Shown here: in pieces, positions 1 through 6,219 of the stretch
Numbering within the stretch: the first letter of the stretch is position 1
How the letters are laid out: every line of letters begins with the position of its first letter
Assembly (NCBI GenBank): GCA_022571535.1
Contig: JACZXR010000037.1
Coordinates: 1 to 10,511 of the forward strand
Direction: 5' to 3'
Origin: Deltaproteobacteria bacterium
GTDB lineage: Bacteria > Desulfobacterota > Binatia > UBA9968 > CAXXLF01
Length of the DNA stretch: 10,511 bases
Notes under the pieces: model-generated
Seen by the model: only the letters and a program-made list of their open reading frames with translations
What the model was told of the DNA's origin: nothing
Databases searched by the model: none
Position numbers and translations under genes: made by a program

Positions 1-83
1 GGGCAAAATCTGAATAAACTCCTCGACTGGATTCCCTCCCCTGCTATCCAGATAGCATCGCAACTCCCACAGCACTAGTAGAC

Positions 84-99
84 ATTACATAAATGTAAT
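84..99. repeat. Short palindrome outside the IS66 left end
   Basis: Two 7-bp arms, ATTACAT and ATGTAAT, are separated by AA. The palindrome lies 10 bp outside the left end of the IS66-family element. The right flank also carries TTACATAAA (2663-2671), which matches 85-93, but the two 8-bp flanks directly next to the element differ, so this is not a clean target duplication. It may be part of the original target or chance. The rest of 1-109 shows no gene. Confidence 0.35.
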
Positions 100-109
100 A
101 GCACTGTAA

Positions 110-130
110 GTAATAGGTTAGCTCCCAGAA
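110..130 (+). repeat. Left terminal inverted repeat of the IS66-family element
   Basis: GTAATAGGTTAGCTCC followed by CAGAA. It matches the reverse complement of 2636-2656 at 20 of 21 positions, with the first 16 identical. Confidence 0.9.
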
Positions 131-252
131 CAGTCGGTCCCTTTGCCGTGGCGGTATGATGTCCTTTTTCCGTTAGTCTGAGCAGTTTCACCTCCCAATT
201 TATTTCCTCGCTAGATTATAAGCTCCCAAGCCTTGCGTCAGTCTTTTGGATC

Positions 253-1170
253 TTGTATAAGGATGGTGTGGGACGCATCCAAACCATTCGCGGGCGTCGA
301 ATCGGGGCCGCAGAGATATCAGAGATCCAGCACTTCGTTGAGGAGAACTCGCAGCACAACCGCTCCTGGCTTTCACGGGAGTTGTGCCGCAGATGGGAGT
401 GGAGGCAGGCTAACGGGCGGCTCAAGGAGGTCGCCTGCCGGGAGCTGCTTTTGCGACTGGAACGGCAGGGATATCTTCGACTGCCGCCACGCCAGAGAGA
501 AGGGAGCAACGATAAGAGGCAGGGCAGTTGGGTGAGTTACACGGGAAAATCGGGAGTGTTTTTGCCCCGGGGTTTTTCTCACGATCCTTTGGAGGGGCCG
601 TTGGGCGATTATGGAGAGGCCCAGTTTGAACTGATGCAAAGCCGTGCGGAGCGCAAATTCTGGAACATTGAGATCGAGCGCTATCACTATCTGGGATACC
701 GTCCTACGAGCGGGCCTTCTTTGAAGTATTTAATCTACTTAAAGGGGCGAGTGGTAGGTTGTTTGGGGTGGGGCGCAGCGGTGTGGAAACTTACTTTGCG
801 CGATGCCTACATTGGATGGGACCCCTCTTCGATGGAACGGCATTTAAACAGTGTGGTCAATAACGTGCGGTTTTTGATTCTGCCCTGGGTGAAAGTTCGT
901 TATCTGGCCTCTCACGTCTTGGCCGTGGGGGCTCGTCAGGTACGAACAGACTGGCAGCGTCTGTATGCCACACCGGCCTATCTTCTGGAGACTTTTGTAG
1001 ACACCAGTCGTTTTCTGGGCACTTGCTACCGAGCAGCCAACTGGGTCTATTTGGGACGCACGCGGGGGATGAGTAAGCGGGGGCTCAGCTTTTATGTTCA
1101 CGGTCAGCCCAAGGACCTCTATGTCTACCCCTTGGTGAACGATTTCCGGGAGAGATTAAGCGATGGGTGA
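253..1170 (+). CDS. DUF4338 (DruA-like) passenger protein of the IS66-family element
   Basis: This 305-residue protein matches my knowledge of the DUF4338 family, to which DruA of the Druantia anti-phage system belongs. Residues 36-78 look like a winged-helix region ending in a basic stretch. The conserved core follows: GPSLKYL (154-160), LRDAYIGW (182-189), NNVRFLILPWV (203-213), LASH (218-221), DWQRLY (233-238), LLETFVD (244-250), GTCYRAANW (256-264) and LGRTRG (267-272). The biochemical role of the family is unknown to me. The start is uncertain: TTG at 253 is the chosen start, and an in-frame GTG at 268 has AAGGA just upstream. The stop overlaps the transposase start in ATGGGTGA, so the two proteins are probably translationally coupled. 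No druB-E partners are present. Lying inside the terminal repeats, it is more likely a transposition accessory or passenger than a working Druantia locus. Confidence 0.85.
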   Translation: MYKDGVGRIQTIRGRRIGAAEISEIQHFVEENSQHNRSWLSRELCRRWEWRQANGRLKEVACRELLLRLERQGYLRLPPRQREGSNDKRQGSWVSYTGKSGVFLPRGFSHDPLEGPLGDYGEAQFELMQSRAERKFWNIEIERYHYLGYRPTSGPSLKYLIYLKGRVVGCLGWGAAVWKLTLRDAYIGWDPSSMERHLNSVVNNVRFLILPWVKVRYLASHVLAVGARQVRTDWQRLYATPAYLLETFVDTSRFLGTCYRAANWVYLGRTRGMSKRGLSFYVHGQPKDLYVYPLVNDFRERLSDG

Positions 1171-2536
1171 TCCTTTTTGCCCCAACTGTCAGGAGCTCTC
1201 TCGGCAATTGGCCGCGAGAGACAAGCGCATTGAGGAGCTAGAAGGGCTCCAGGCACTTTTAGAGTATGACGTAAAGGAGCTACGGCAGAGAGAGTTTGGT
1301 AAAGGTAAGAAGAAAGGGAAGCAAGAGGATAAGCCGCCCCAAAAAAAGCGAGGCGCTCCTTTCGGACATCCGGGGTGGTTCCGGAAAAAGCCCGAGAGGA
1401 TCGATGTGACCGAAGAGGTGACTTTGGATCACTGCCCTCAATGCGGCGGCCGAGATTTGACCGAGTGCGAGGAAATTGAAGAGCATATTCAGGAAGACAT
1501 CGTGCTGCCCAAACTCAAAGTCACCAAGTATCGGCGCCATCATTACTACTGCAAGGGCTGTAAGGAAGTGGTCAGCGGCACAGGCAGAGAAGAAATCCCC
1601 CACAGTTATATTGGGCCACAGGCCAAGGCCGTAGCTGCTTTCTTAAAATATCGCATCAAAGTCTCCCAGCGCGATATCCAGGCGATCTTCTACCAGCTAT
1701 GCGGGTTAAGGATCGTTCCTTCCTCGATCCCGGGGTTTCATAACCAGCTGCGCAAAAGATCTCTCAGTTTGTATGAGGGGCTGAAAGAAAAGATCAAAAA
1801 AGCCCCCTGGATCCACGCCGATGAGACCGGCTCCCGCCTCGACGGTAAGAACCATTGGGACTGGGTCTTTGCCACGGTTCATATCTGTCTGCATGTGATC
1901 CGTAAAAGCCGTGGACAGAAGGTGGTGGAGGAGATATTGGGCAAGTGCTATGGAGGCGTTCTGATCTCTGACTTCCTCAGCGCTTATAACCGGCTAGAGG
2001 CCAAAGCGAAGCAGAGGTGTTTGGTCCATCTTCTGCGGGACTTAAAAAAAGCTCTGGAGCAATCCTCAGTGGACGACCCTGTCCATGCCTACTGTCAGGA
2101 GCTCAAGGCGCTGCTCCAACGGGCGATAAAGCTTCAGGAACAATACACGGAGGGCAACATTGCGGAGCAAGACTTTGTTGAGCAAAGAGACCGATTGGTC
2201 GAGACTCTCAAAGATTTCCAGTTCCCCGATCCCCAGAAAGGGATATTAAGGCGTCTGCGTAAACGTCTGGCCCGGCACAAAGATGAACTCTTTACCTTCC
2301 TGTTTTACCCAGGGCTTCCCTACCACAACAATCATGCCGAACAATTGATTCGCCCAAGCGTCCTTCTGCGCAAGATCACCTTTGGCAACAGGTCTGAGCA
2401 GGGGGCCTTAAATCACAGTGTGTTGATGTCCGTCCTTCAGACGGCTCAGCTCAATGGCAAAGAAGCTATCCCGCTGCTCAGAGAGATCCTGCTCTCTCCT
2501 CAAGATCCTCCGCTCTCCATGTGCTTGGGGCCTTAA
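1163..2536 (+). CDS. tnpC: IS66-family transposase (TnpC type)
   Basis: This 457-residue DDE transposase cuts and joins the ends of the surrounding element. Residues 15-45 form a charged leucine-rich coiled-coil-like segment, followed by a lysine-rich linker (46-62). The IS66 zinc-binding domain is seen as CPQC (91-94) and CKGC (130-133), and a further CPNC sits at 6-9. The catalytic domain carries the expected acidic triad: D220 in HADETG, D270 in ISDFLSAYN, and E393 in NNHAEQLIRP, followed by the family signature RKITFGNRSEQGA (403-415). The ATG start lies inside the end of the DUF4338 gene, four codons before its stop is cleared. Length is normal for an IS66 TnpC of the kind lacking TnpA and TnpB, and no frameshift is seen. 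The 120 bases between the stop and the right terminal repeat are non-coding. Confidence 0.95.
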   Translation: MGDPFCPNCQELSRQLAARDKRIEELEGLQALLEYDVKELRQREFGKGKKKGKQEDKPPQKKRGAPFGHPGWFRKKPERIDVTEEVTLDHCPQCGGRDLTECEEIEEHIQEDIVLPKLKVTKYRRHHYYCKGCKEVVSGTGREEIPHSYIGPQAKAVAAFLKYRIKVSQRDIQAIFYQLCGLRIVPSSIPGFHNQLRKRSLSLYEGLKEKIKKAPWIHADETGSRLDGKNHWDWVFATVHICLHVIRKSRGQKVVEEILGKCYGGVLISDFLSAYNRLEAKAKQRCLVHLLRDLKKALEQSSVDDPVHAYCQELKALLQRAIKLQEQYTEGNIAEQDFVEQRDRLVETLKDFQFPDPQKGILRRLRKRLARHKDELFTFLFYPGLPYHNNHAEQLIRPSVLLRKITFGNRSEQGALNHSVLMSVLQTAQLNGKEAIPLLREILLSPQDPPLSMCLGP

Positions 2537-2635
2537 GATCCATCGGGCCCCTTTGTACTGCTCACAGAGTGTTCAGGGAACCCCGCCTGGAACGGCCGGA
2601 TCCGTCGATCTGCGGGTAAGGTCGCCGAGGCATAC

Positions 2636-2656
2636 TTCTCGGAGCTAACCTATTAC
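2636..2656 (-). repeat. Right terminal inverted repeat of the IS66-family element
   Basis: TTCTC followed by GGAGCTAACCTATTAC, the inverse of the left end at 110-130. Sixteen outer positions are identical and there is one mismatch within 21. Confidence 0.9.
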
Positions 2657-2774
2657 GAACCTTTACATAAACAGGCAGGAAATGTTAAATCTAACGCCCT
2701 GGCTCCACTTTCTTAAAGGGATTGAACAAGCCTTTCCCATCCAACAACCGTAGACTTAATCACTTTATAAGTTG

Positions 2775-3416
2775 CTATCTTGCAAGCCTGACCCGCTTTC
2801 TTAGCCGCAATAAATCTTGGTTCTGGAATTCATTTGTCGAACAGACATACTCCACGTTCCATAGGCCTGACAAACGGATCTCATTCCGATATGCATGTGT
2901 ACCCAGCCAAGAGTCTGATGGAGAACAATGGCTGCAGTGAGAGAAAATCGCAATCAGTCTCTCCTCCAACTCCTCCCGTTCGGAGATAGAGGTAACCTTC
3001 AAGACCCGATAACTTCCTAGTTCTGCTTGTTGCGTTACTAGACCCTCATACTTGCAAAACTTGGAGTCTTTGAAGCGAGCGCTCCTGCGTGCCCTGTACC
3101 ATTCCTTGATCTCGGACTCAGGCTCTCCGTCCTTAGCCAACAAAGCTCCACCAAGATGTTTTCGAAATGTTGATCCTTCTCGGTTCTGTCCATAATGTTC
3201 TTTGATTCTTCCGTGTAACCGGCCTGGTCTTTCATTAATCCCAACCCGTGTGACTCGCTGTCCTCGGTTCCCCATGCGCATCTCACCATCTTCGTACCAA
3301 AAATAGATTCCATCCTTCGGCACGGTCGAAATCGAGGTGGGTTTTGTCTTAAATACTGGGAGGCGATCTATCTCCTGGTGAATGGTCTCACAGAGTTGCT
3401 CACGAGTCGCGACCAC
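2775..3416 (-). CDS. GIY-YIG nuclease-like protein
   Basis: A 213-residue soluble protein with no signal peptide or membrane segment. Residues 34-60 read PKDGIYFWYEDGE followed by RVTRVGI, giving the GIY half and a VG version of the YIG half of the GIY-YIG fold. Next comes GRLHGRIKEHYG (65-76), where R66 or R70 would be the catalytic arginine, and STFRKHLGGALL (82-93). SEREELEERLIA (145-156) would supply the metal-binding glutamate, and SGLWN (183-187) the late asparagine. I recall similar hypothetical proteins with the same GSxFRxHxG and SGLWN blocks annotated as GIY-YIG family. The substrate is unknown. It starts with GTG preceded by a weak purine-rich stretch. It stands alone, between the IS66 element and the palindromic unit at 3448. 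A role in defence or mobile-DNA processing is possible but not shown. Confidence 0.65.
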   Translation of the reverse strand: MVATREQLCETIHQEIDRLPVFKTKPTSISTVPKDGIYFWYEDGEMRMGNRGQRVTRVGINERPGRLHGRIKEHYGQNREGSTFRKHLGGALLAKDGEPESEIKEWYRARRSARFKDSKFCKYEGLVTQQAELGSYRVLKVTSISEREELEERLIAIFSHCSHCSPSDSWLGTHAYRNEIRLSGLWNVEYVCSTNEFQNQDLLRLRKRVRLAR

Positions 3417-3447
3417 GATTGAAGTCTTCTTTCCGTATAGGCTAAAA

Positions 3448-3568
3448 TCCTAGGGGACGTTGCTTCCTAATACTCTTTTCCCTCTCTGAGCACCCTCATC
3501 GAAGCGCGCTTCTCGAGGCATCTCAACCAGCTGCCATAAAACCATTTCGGAAGCAACGTCCCCTAGGA
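3448..3568. repeat. 121-bp unit bounded by 20-bp perfect inverted repeats
   Basis: The left arm (3448-3467) reads TCCTAGGGGACGTTGCTTCC and the right arm (3549-3568) is its exact reverse complement. They enclose 81 bases that contain a second perfect palindrome, GAAGCGCGCTTC (3501-3512). There is no gene inside. The right edge coincides with the point at which the RAYT 5' remnant stops matching the intact RAYT gene. This is the shape expected of a small non-autonomous (MITE or REP-pair-like) element or of two opposed transposon ends. I cannot assign a family from the sequence alone. Confidence 0.75.
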
Positions 3569-3624
3569 CGGTTCATTACGTGGTAATATGCCCCTGGGTA
3601 TTCGATGCGTAGAGGTCGAGCCAT
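3568..3624 (-). pseudogene. 5' remnant of a second RAYT transposase gene
   Basis: The reverse strand from 3624 reads MARPLRIEYPGAYYHVMNR, identical over 19 residues to the start of the intact RAYT encoded at 4295-5266. The DNA differs at six positions, all synonymous third bases. Homology ends at 3568, where the 20-bp inverted repeat begins. The frame then continues with unrelated codons to a stop. This is the stump of a second, diverged RAYT copy whose remainder was lost or replaced. Confidence 0.85.
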
Positions 3625-3679
3625 GGAAGGGAAGTAGCAGAAGCAGTGTTATGAGTCAAGAGCAGACTTGACCCCTTAT
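3568..3679 (+). repeat. Direct repeat, copy A (RAYT start plus upstream end)
   Basis: 112 bp match 5210-5321 with six substitutions. All six lie in the coding part, and the upstream 55 bases (3625-3679) are identical. The conserved upstream part ends in GAGCAGACTTGACCCC, which is also the terminal repeat of the RAYT element. Downstream, to about 3690, comes a second AGACCCCTTA. Copies A and B bracket the hicBA pair and the intact RAYT element. Confidence 0.9.
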
Positions 3680-3792
3680 TAGACCCCTTACCCCTGCATC
3701 AGTAGCTTTCCTGTCAAGAAAAGACTCCCGCCCCTTTATCCTCTTTCGGTTCTTCTATTGCATTTTACCTGATGAGTTGGCAGAATCGTCGC

Positions 3793-4020
3793 ATGGGTAC
3801 AAACTATACAGTCATACTGAATCGGACACAGGATAGGTGGTGGGTTGCCAATGTTCCCATCCTTCATGCCACGGTGCAAGGACGAACACGGTCGACCGCA
3901 GTAAAAAGGGCAAAATCCCTGATTCGCTTTGCTCTTGGTATTCTTCAAGAAGAAGGCACCAAGCCTCCCGTCGAAAATCGATCCAATCTTGAAGTGATCC
4001 GAGTGCGCGCAGTGATTTGA
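3793..4020 (+). CDS. hicB: HicB-family antitoxin
   Basis: A 75-residue protein from ATG at 3793; an in-frame ATG at 3772 would add seven residues. YTVILNRTQDRWWVANVPIL, followed by VQGRTRSTAVKRAKSLIRFAL, matches the HicB partial RNase H fold (strand, strand, helix). In this family the fold binds and neutralises the HicA toxin. The usual C-terminal ribbon-helix-helix or HTH extension is missing, so this is the short form. DNA binding and autoregulation would need other contacts. It precedes hicA and overlaps it by four bases (TTGA), which indicates translational coupling. There is no clear Shine-Dalgarno sequence before either ATG. The start at 3793 is preferred because HicB proteins usually begin just before the first strand. 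Confidence 0.75.
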   Translation: MGTNYTVILNRTQDRWWVANVPILHATVQGRTRSTAVKRAKSLIRFALGILQEEGTKPPVENRSNLEVIRVRAVI

Positions 4021-4238
4021 ATCTCCCTGCCGTCCGCAAGACTCGCTTCGCGCGAGCACTGCGCAAACTTGGTTTCGTCCTAGAACATCAAAAGGGAAGT
4101 CATCAAAAATGGCGCCACCCTGATGGAAGGTTTGTTTACGTCTATATGCATTCCCGCGAGGAGCTTCGGCCATCTACTCTAAGATCCATTCTCCGGGATG
4201 CCCAGATTGACGAGCAACAATTCCTCGACGCACTGTAG
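4017..4238 (+). CDS. hicA: HicA-family mRNA interferase toxin
   Basis: A 73-residue HicA/YcfA-type protein with the dsRNA-binding-like fold. LPAVRKTRFARALRKLGFVL (3-22) is the first helix and strand. QKGSHQKWRHPDGR (25-38) carries the catalytic histidine H29 in GSH. LRPSTLRSILRDAQI (50-64) is the closing helix. Length and motif order are normal, so the toxin looks intact. HicA proteins cleave mRNA at the ribosome or free in the cytoplasm and are held inactive by HicB. The TTG start overlaps the hicB stop (TTGA), which would keep toxin synthesis low and tied to antitoxin translation. The pair sits between the RAYT remnant and the intact RAYT element, so it may stabilise this mobile region. Confidence 0.85.
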   Translation: MNLPAVRKTRFARALRKLGFVLEHQKGSHQKWRHPDGRFVYVYMHSREELRPSTLRSILRDAQIDEQQFLDAL

Positions 4239-4270
4239 TGATTGAAAAGGATCAATTTTAGAGCTTGAAA

Positions 4271-4301
4271 AAGGGGTCAAAAAGGGGTCTGCTCTTAACT
4301 C
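4271..4301 (+). repeat. Left imperfect inverted end of the RAYT element
   Basis: Contains GGGGTCAA (4273-4280) and GGGGTCTGCTCTTAACTC (4284-4301), with the GGGGTC motif twice. The same two-motif pattern occurs inverted at 3668-3690 on the other side of hicBA. Confidence 0.7.
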
Positions 4302-5266
4302 TTTAGCAGATGGTTCTCAATTTGTCTTGCCCGGCGGTTGAGCTTTCGTTCCTTGCTAATCCGTTCCTTCATTCTCAAATAAGCCGTGCTAACTGAAGAG
4401 TACTTCTCTAAGCCAACTACTCGACCAATTTCCGTCAACTTGTATCCTCCCAATGTCCGGCACAGATACATCGTCATGGCCCGGGCCTCATTCGGCTCGC
4501 CTCGTCGCTTTTTTCCTATCTCCACAACCGTTTTGGCATAGACCCTGGCCGTTGCTCGTACGATCTCCTCCATTTTCCAGCCAAACACCTGGCGGGACTC
4601 TGGTTTCTCTCCGTCCACCTTGGCCTTCTGCCCAATCCTCTCCATCACCCTCTGGACAAACTCTTTACTGCCCAACAACGGTTTGAAGTACGAATTGCTG
4701 TAATATTCCTGTATCTTTTGTTCAACCTTCGAATGCATGAACCTTTGATACTCCAACAGACCGTTTCGACCTCTGCCAAAACGGGATAGAACCGACTCGG
4801 TATTGAGCCACTCTGGAGCTTTTCTCTTTTTTAGATATCCGCAGTGACTGCTCCAACGATAGTGGTCAATATTGGATCCTACTCCCGCCTCCACGGGGTT
4901 GTGGTGAATGTAGCGGGCCACACCCAACAGGTATTCCTCGGAATCAATCAGGATGGCTCGGTAACGTCCTCGGAACAACGGACCATCCCTTCTGTGGGCT
5001 CGATTGAACCTTTGGGTATAAACTCCATCCAAATGACGCATAGCTCGGGAAAGTCCAACTGTGGGGGTTTGCAACAACAGGTGATAGTGATTGCCCATCA
5101 AGCAGTAGGCGTAAACTTCTACGTTCCATAACTTACAGGTTTCCCCGATCAATAATAAAAAGCGCTGGCGGTCGTTATCATCAACAAAGATGTCGCTGTA
5201 GGCTAGTCCTCGATTCATTACGTGGTAATATGCACCAGGATATTCGATACGTAGAGGTCGAGCCAT
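4295..5266 (-). CDS. REP-associated tyrosine transposase (RAYT), long form
   Basis: A 323-residue Y1/HUH single-strand transposase. The N-terminus MARPLRIEYPGAYYHVMNRG is the family opening. The metal-binding HUH motif is H60-Y61-H62 within CLMGNHYHLLL. LFRGRYRAILIDSEEYLL (97-114) leads to ARYIHHNPVEAG (117-128), where Y119 is the likely nucleophile. Residues beyond about 225 hold an extra domain, with GYKLTEIGRVVGLEKYSSVSTA resembling the DnaA C-terminal helix-turn-helix. This marks the long subgroup rather than the 165-residue E. coli type. RAYTs nick and move short palindromic sequences. The gene is intact. The ATG is supported by identity with the remnant at 3624 and by conserved sequence upstream. 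Confidence 0.92.
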   Translation of the reverse strand: MARPLRIEYPGAYYHVMNRGLAYSDIFVDDNDRQRFLLLIGETCKLWNVEVYAYCLMGNHYHLLLQTPTVGLSRAMRHLDGVYTQRFNRAHRRDGPLFRGRYRAILIDSEEYLLGVARYIHHNPVEAGVGSNIDHYRWSSHCGYLKKRKAPEWLNTESVLSRFGRGRNGLLEYQRFMHSKVEQKIQEYYSNSYFKPLLGSKEFVQRVMERIGQKAKVDGEKPESRQVFGWKMEEIVRATARVYAKTVVEIGKKRRGEPNEARAMTMYLCRTLGGYKLTEIGRVVGLEKYSSVSTAYLRMKERISKERKLNRRARQIENHLLKS

Positions 5267-5321
5267 GGAAGGGAAGTAGCAGAAGCAGTGTTATGAGTCA
5301 AGAGCAGACTTGACCCCTTAT
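5210..5321 (+). repeat. Direct repeat, copy B (RAYT start plus upstream end)
   Basis: The partner of 3568-3679, offset by 1642 bp, with 106 of 112 positions identical. It includes the right terminal repeat of the RAYT element (5295-5319). Identity stops at 5321, where mazF-derived sequence begins. Confidence 0.9.
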
Positions 5322-5599
5322 CGGGTTCCACGGCGAGTGTCAGACGCGGGGAAGTGTACAGGCGCGGTCGAAAAGGGATCAGGGAAGGTCGGGGCGAAAC
5401 GGATTGCATCTTCAATTTGCTGCATTCTCTCAGCGGATAGAACTGCAATGCGTCCTTTGATAAGGGATTTTGGTATGGTTGTGATATCGTCCACGTTAAC
5501 TACGCACCGGGAAGGAAGCCCTTCATCCTTAAGCAAAAGAACCTCAACCGGGATGTTCCTAATAGTTCGGGTCACGGGGACTACCGCAGTACGAAGAGG
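5318..5599 (-). pseudogene. mazF: MazF/PemK-type toxin gene fragment
   Basis: The reading frame gives LRTAVVPVTRTIRNIPVEVL, then GLPSRCVVNVDDITTIPKS, then a helix ending QQIEDAIRFA. These are the middle and C-terminal blocks of MazF endoribonucleases (family pattern V-x-P-x-T-R-x-I, then CVVN-x-D, then AI-x-FALG). The N-terminal 25-30 residues are missing from this frame. A TGA stands at 5600-5602, and the next frame upstream reads KFKILVLTSS, which resembles the lost RPVLVLS strand, so a frameshifting deletion is likely. At the 3' end the normal tail after RFA is replaced by an unrelated stretch running into the RAYT right end (stop at 5318). A GTG at 5575 could start an 85-residue product, but it would lack the first strands of the fold. 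No mazE is seen next to it. I infer an inactive relic trimmed by the RAYT element. Confidence 0.7.
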
Positions 5600-5669
5600 T
5601 CAGGACTAGAATCTTGAATTTACCGTCTTTCATCTTCACCAAGATCATTTGGGAAACCCAAAAAATACA

Positions 5670-5882
5670 TTAGCTGACCACTTTATACTTGTCCGGCAGG
5701 TTCTCCGGCTTGTACGGGGGCTTCTGCTTTTTTAACCGCTCGACTACGCTTTTGTGGATCTTTACGCCATTTTTGATCTTGCGTACATGTTTGCCGCGGA
5801 AGACCCAGAAACCACTGTAAGAGTCGTGCAGCTTGTCGTGGGGGTTACCACTCCAAAGCCGGAAGGACCACTTTTTCTCGGC
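5670..5882 (-). other. Open frame of 70 codons directly after the brnA stop, without a start codon
   Basis: In the same frame as brnA, immediately after its TAA, 70 sense codons run to a TAA at 5670-5672. The stretch has no ATG, GTG or TTG start except a GTG near its end. It is rich in lysine (GFWVFRGKHVRKIKNG, then VVERLKKQKPPYKPENLPDK) and uses ordinary codons. I do not recognise the sequence. It may be the 3' part of a gene fused behind brnA, a former C-terminal extension of BrnA cut off by a stop, or chance. Confidence 0.35.
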
Positions 5883-6179
5883 TTAGGCTGCTTTCTTCAC
5901 GGCTCGTTCAAGAAGCTCATGAATCAATGTTTGATAAGGTTTGTCCTGCTTGGCCGCGAGCGTTCTTAGCTGCTTCAATAATATCGGATCGATCCTTATT
6001 GCGATGAGTTGGCGCGGCGGTCGCCCCGTTTTAGGGCGTCCTACTCTACGAGCCCTACGAAGCTCCTCATCAGTAGATTGTGGGATATCAGAAAAATCAA
6101 TCTGGCTATCGGGAGTAGGCCTTGCGTTCTTTACGACTCGCCGGCCTTGCACTAATAACCCTGATTGTTTCTTTGCCAT
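5883..6179 (-). CDS. brnA: BrnA-family (ribbon-helix-helix) antitoxin
   Basis: A 98-residue basic protein. IDFSDIPQSTDEELRRARRV (27-46) is the toxin-binding block of the BrnA family. GRPKTGRPPRQLIAIRIDP (47-65) leads into a ribbon-helix-helix domain, with strand QLIAIRI and helices DPILLKQLRTLAAKQ and PYQTLIHELLERAV. BrnA antitoxins block the BrnT RNase and repress their own operon through the RHH domain. The ATG at 6179 is supported by AAGGAGA (6187-6193), seven bases upstream. The gene is intact, whereas the brnT copy directly upstream is broken. It is therefore an orphan antitoxin that could still act as a repressor at the palindrome 6391-6408 or neutralise BrnT made elsewhere. Confidence 0.8.
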   Translation of the reverse strand: MAKKQSGLLVQGRRVVKNARPTPDSQIDFSDIPQSTDEELRRARRVGRPKTGRPPRQLIAIRIDPILLKQLRTLAAKQDKPYQTLIHELLERAVKKAA

Positions 6180-6219
6180 CTTTTGATCTCCTTATTGTTT
6201 ACACTACAAGTAAAATATT

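Larger units (their letters stand above)
110..2656 (+). mobile_element. Complete IS66-family insertion sequence carrying a DUF4338 gene
   Basis: The element is 2547 bp. Its two ends carry the 16-bp perfect inverted repeat GTAATAGGTTAGCTCC, beginning with the GTAA typical of IS66-family ends. It holds two genes on the plus strand that overlap by 8 bases: a DUF4338/DruA-like gene and a full tnpC-type transposase gene. The accessory genes tnpA and tnpB of classical IS66 are absent, as in the ISBst12-type branch of the family. IS66 elements usually make 8-bp target duplications. The flanks here are CACTGTAA on the left and GAACCTTT on the right, so none is visible. That suggests an old insertion, a flank rearranged after insertion, or loss of one flank. 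Both genes are intact, so the element could still be active. Confidence 0.88.
4271..5321 (-). mobile_element. RAYT (IS200/REP-type) transposon with imperfect inverted ends
   Basis: The element is about 1.05 kb and consists of one RAYT gene plus short ends. The left end (4271-4301) and the reverse complement of the right end (5295-5319) share AAGGGGTCAA and GTCTGCTCTTNACTC, with one mismatch. The left end has six extra bases between these blocks. The RAYT stop codon (4295-4297) lies inside the left repeat. True boundaries are uncertain because RAYT elements make no target duplication. Outer limits are taken from the end of the repeat shared with copy A. Confidence 0.7.

Noticed and set aside
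373..687. Open frames of about 100 residues overlapping the start of the DUF4338 gene on both strands
   Set aside because: They are shadows of the conserved DUF4338 frame, without family patterns or ribosome binding sites.
110..2656. A complete Druantia defence system
   Set aside because: Only the DUF4338 component is present. No DruB-E-like genes or large helicase gene adjoin it, and it lies inside transposon ends.
3449..3544. Minus-strand mini-ORF of 32 codons ending GSNVP inside the 121-bp inverted-repeat unit
   Set aside because: Its last codons are simply the inverted-repeat arm. There is no ribosome binding site or family pattern.
3736..4173. 145-residue minus-strand frame across hicBA
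   Set aside because: It is the antisense of two recognisable overlapping toxin-antitoxin genes, has a cysteine-rich random look and no domain.
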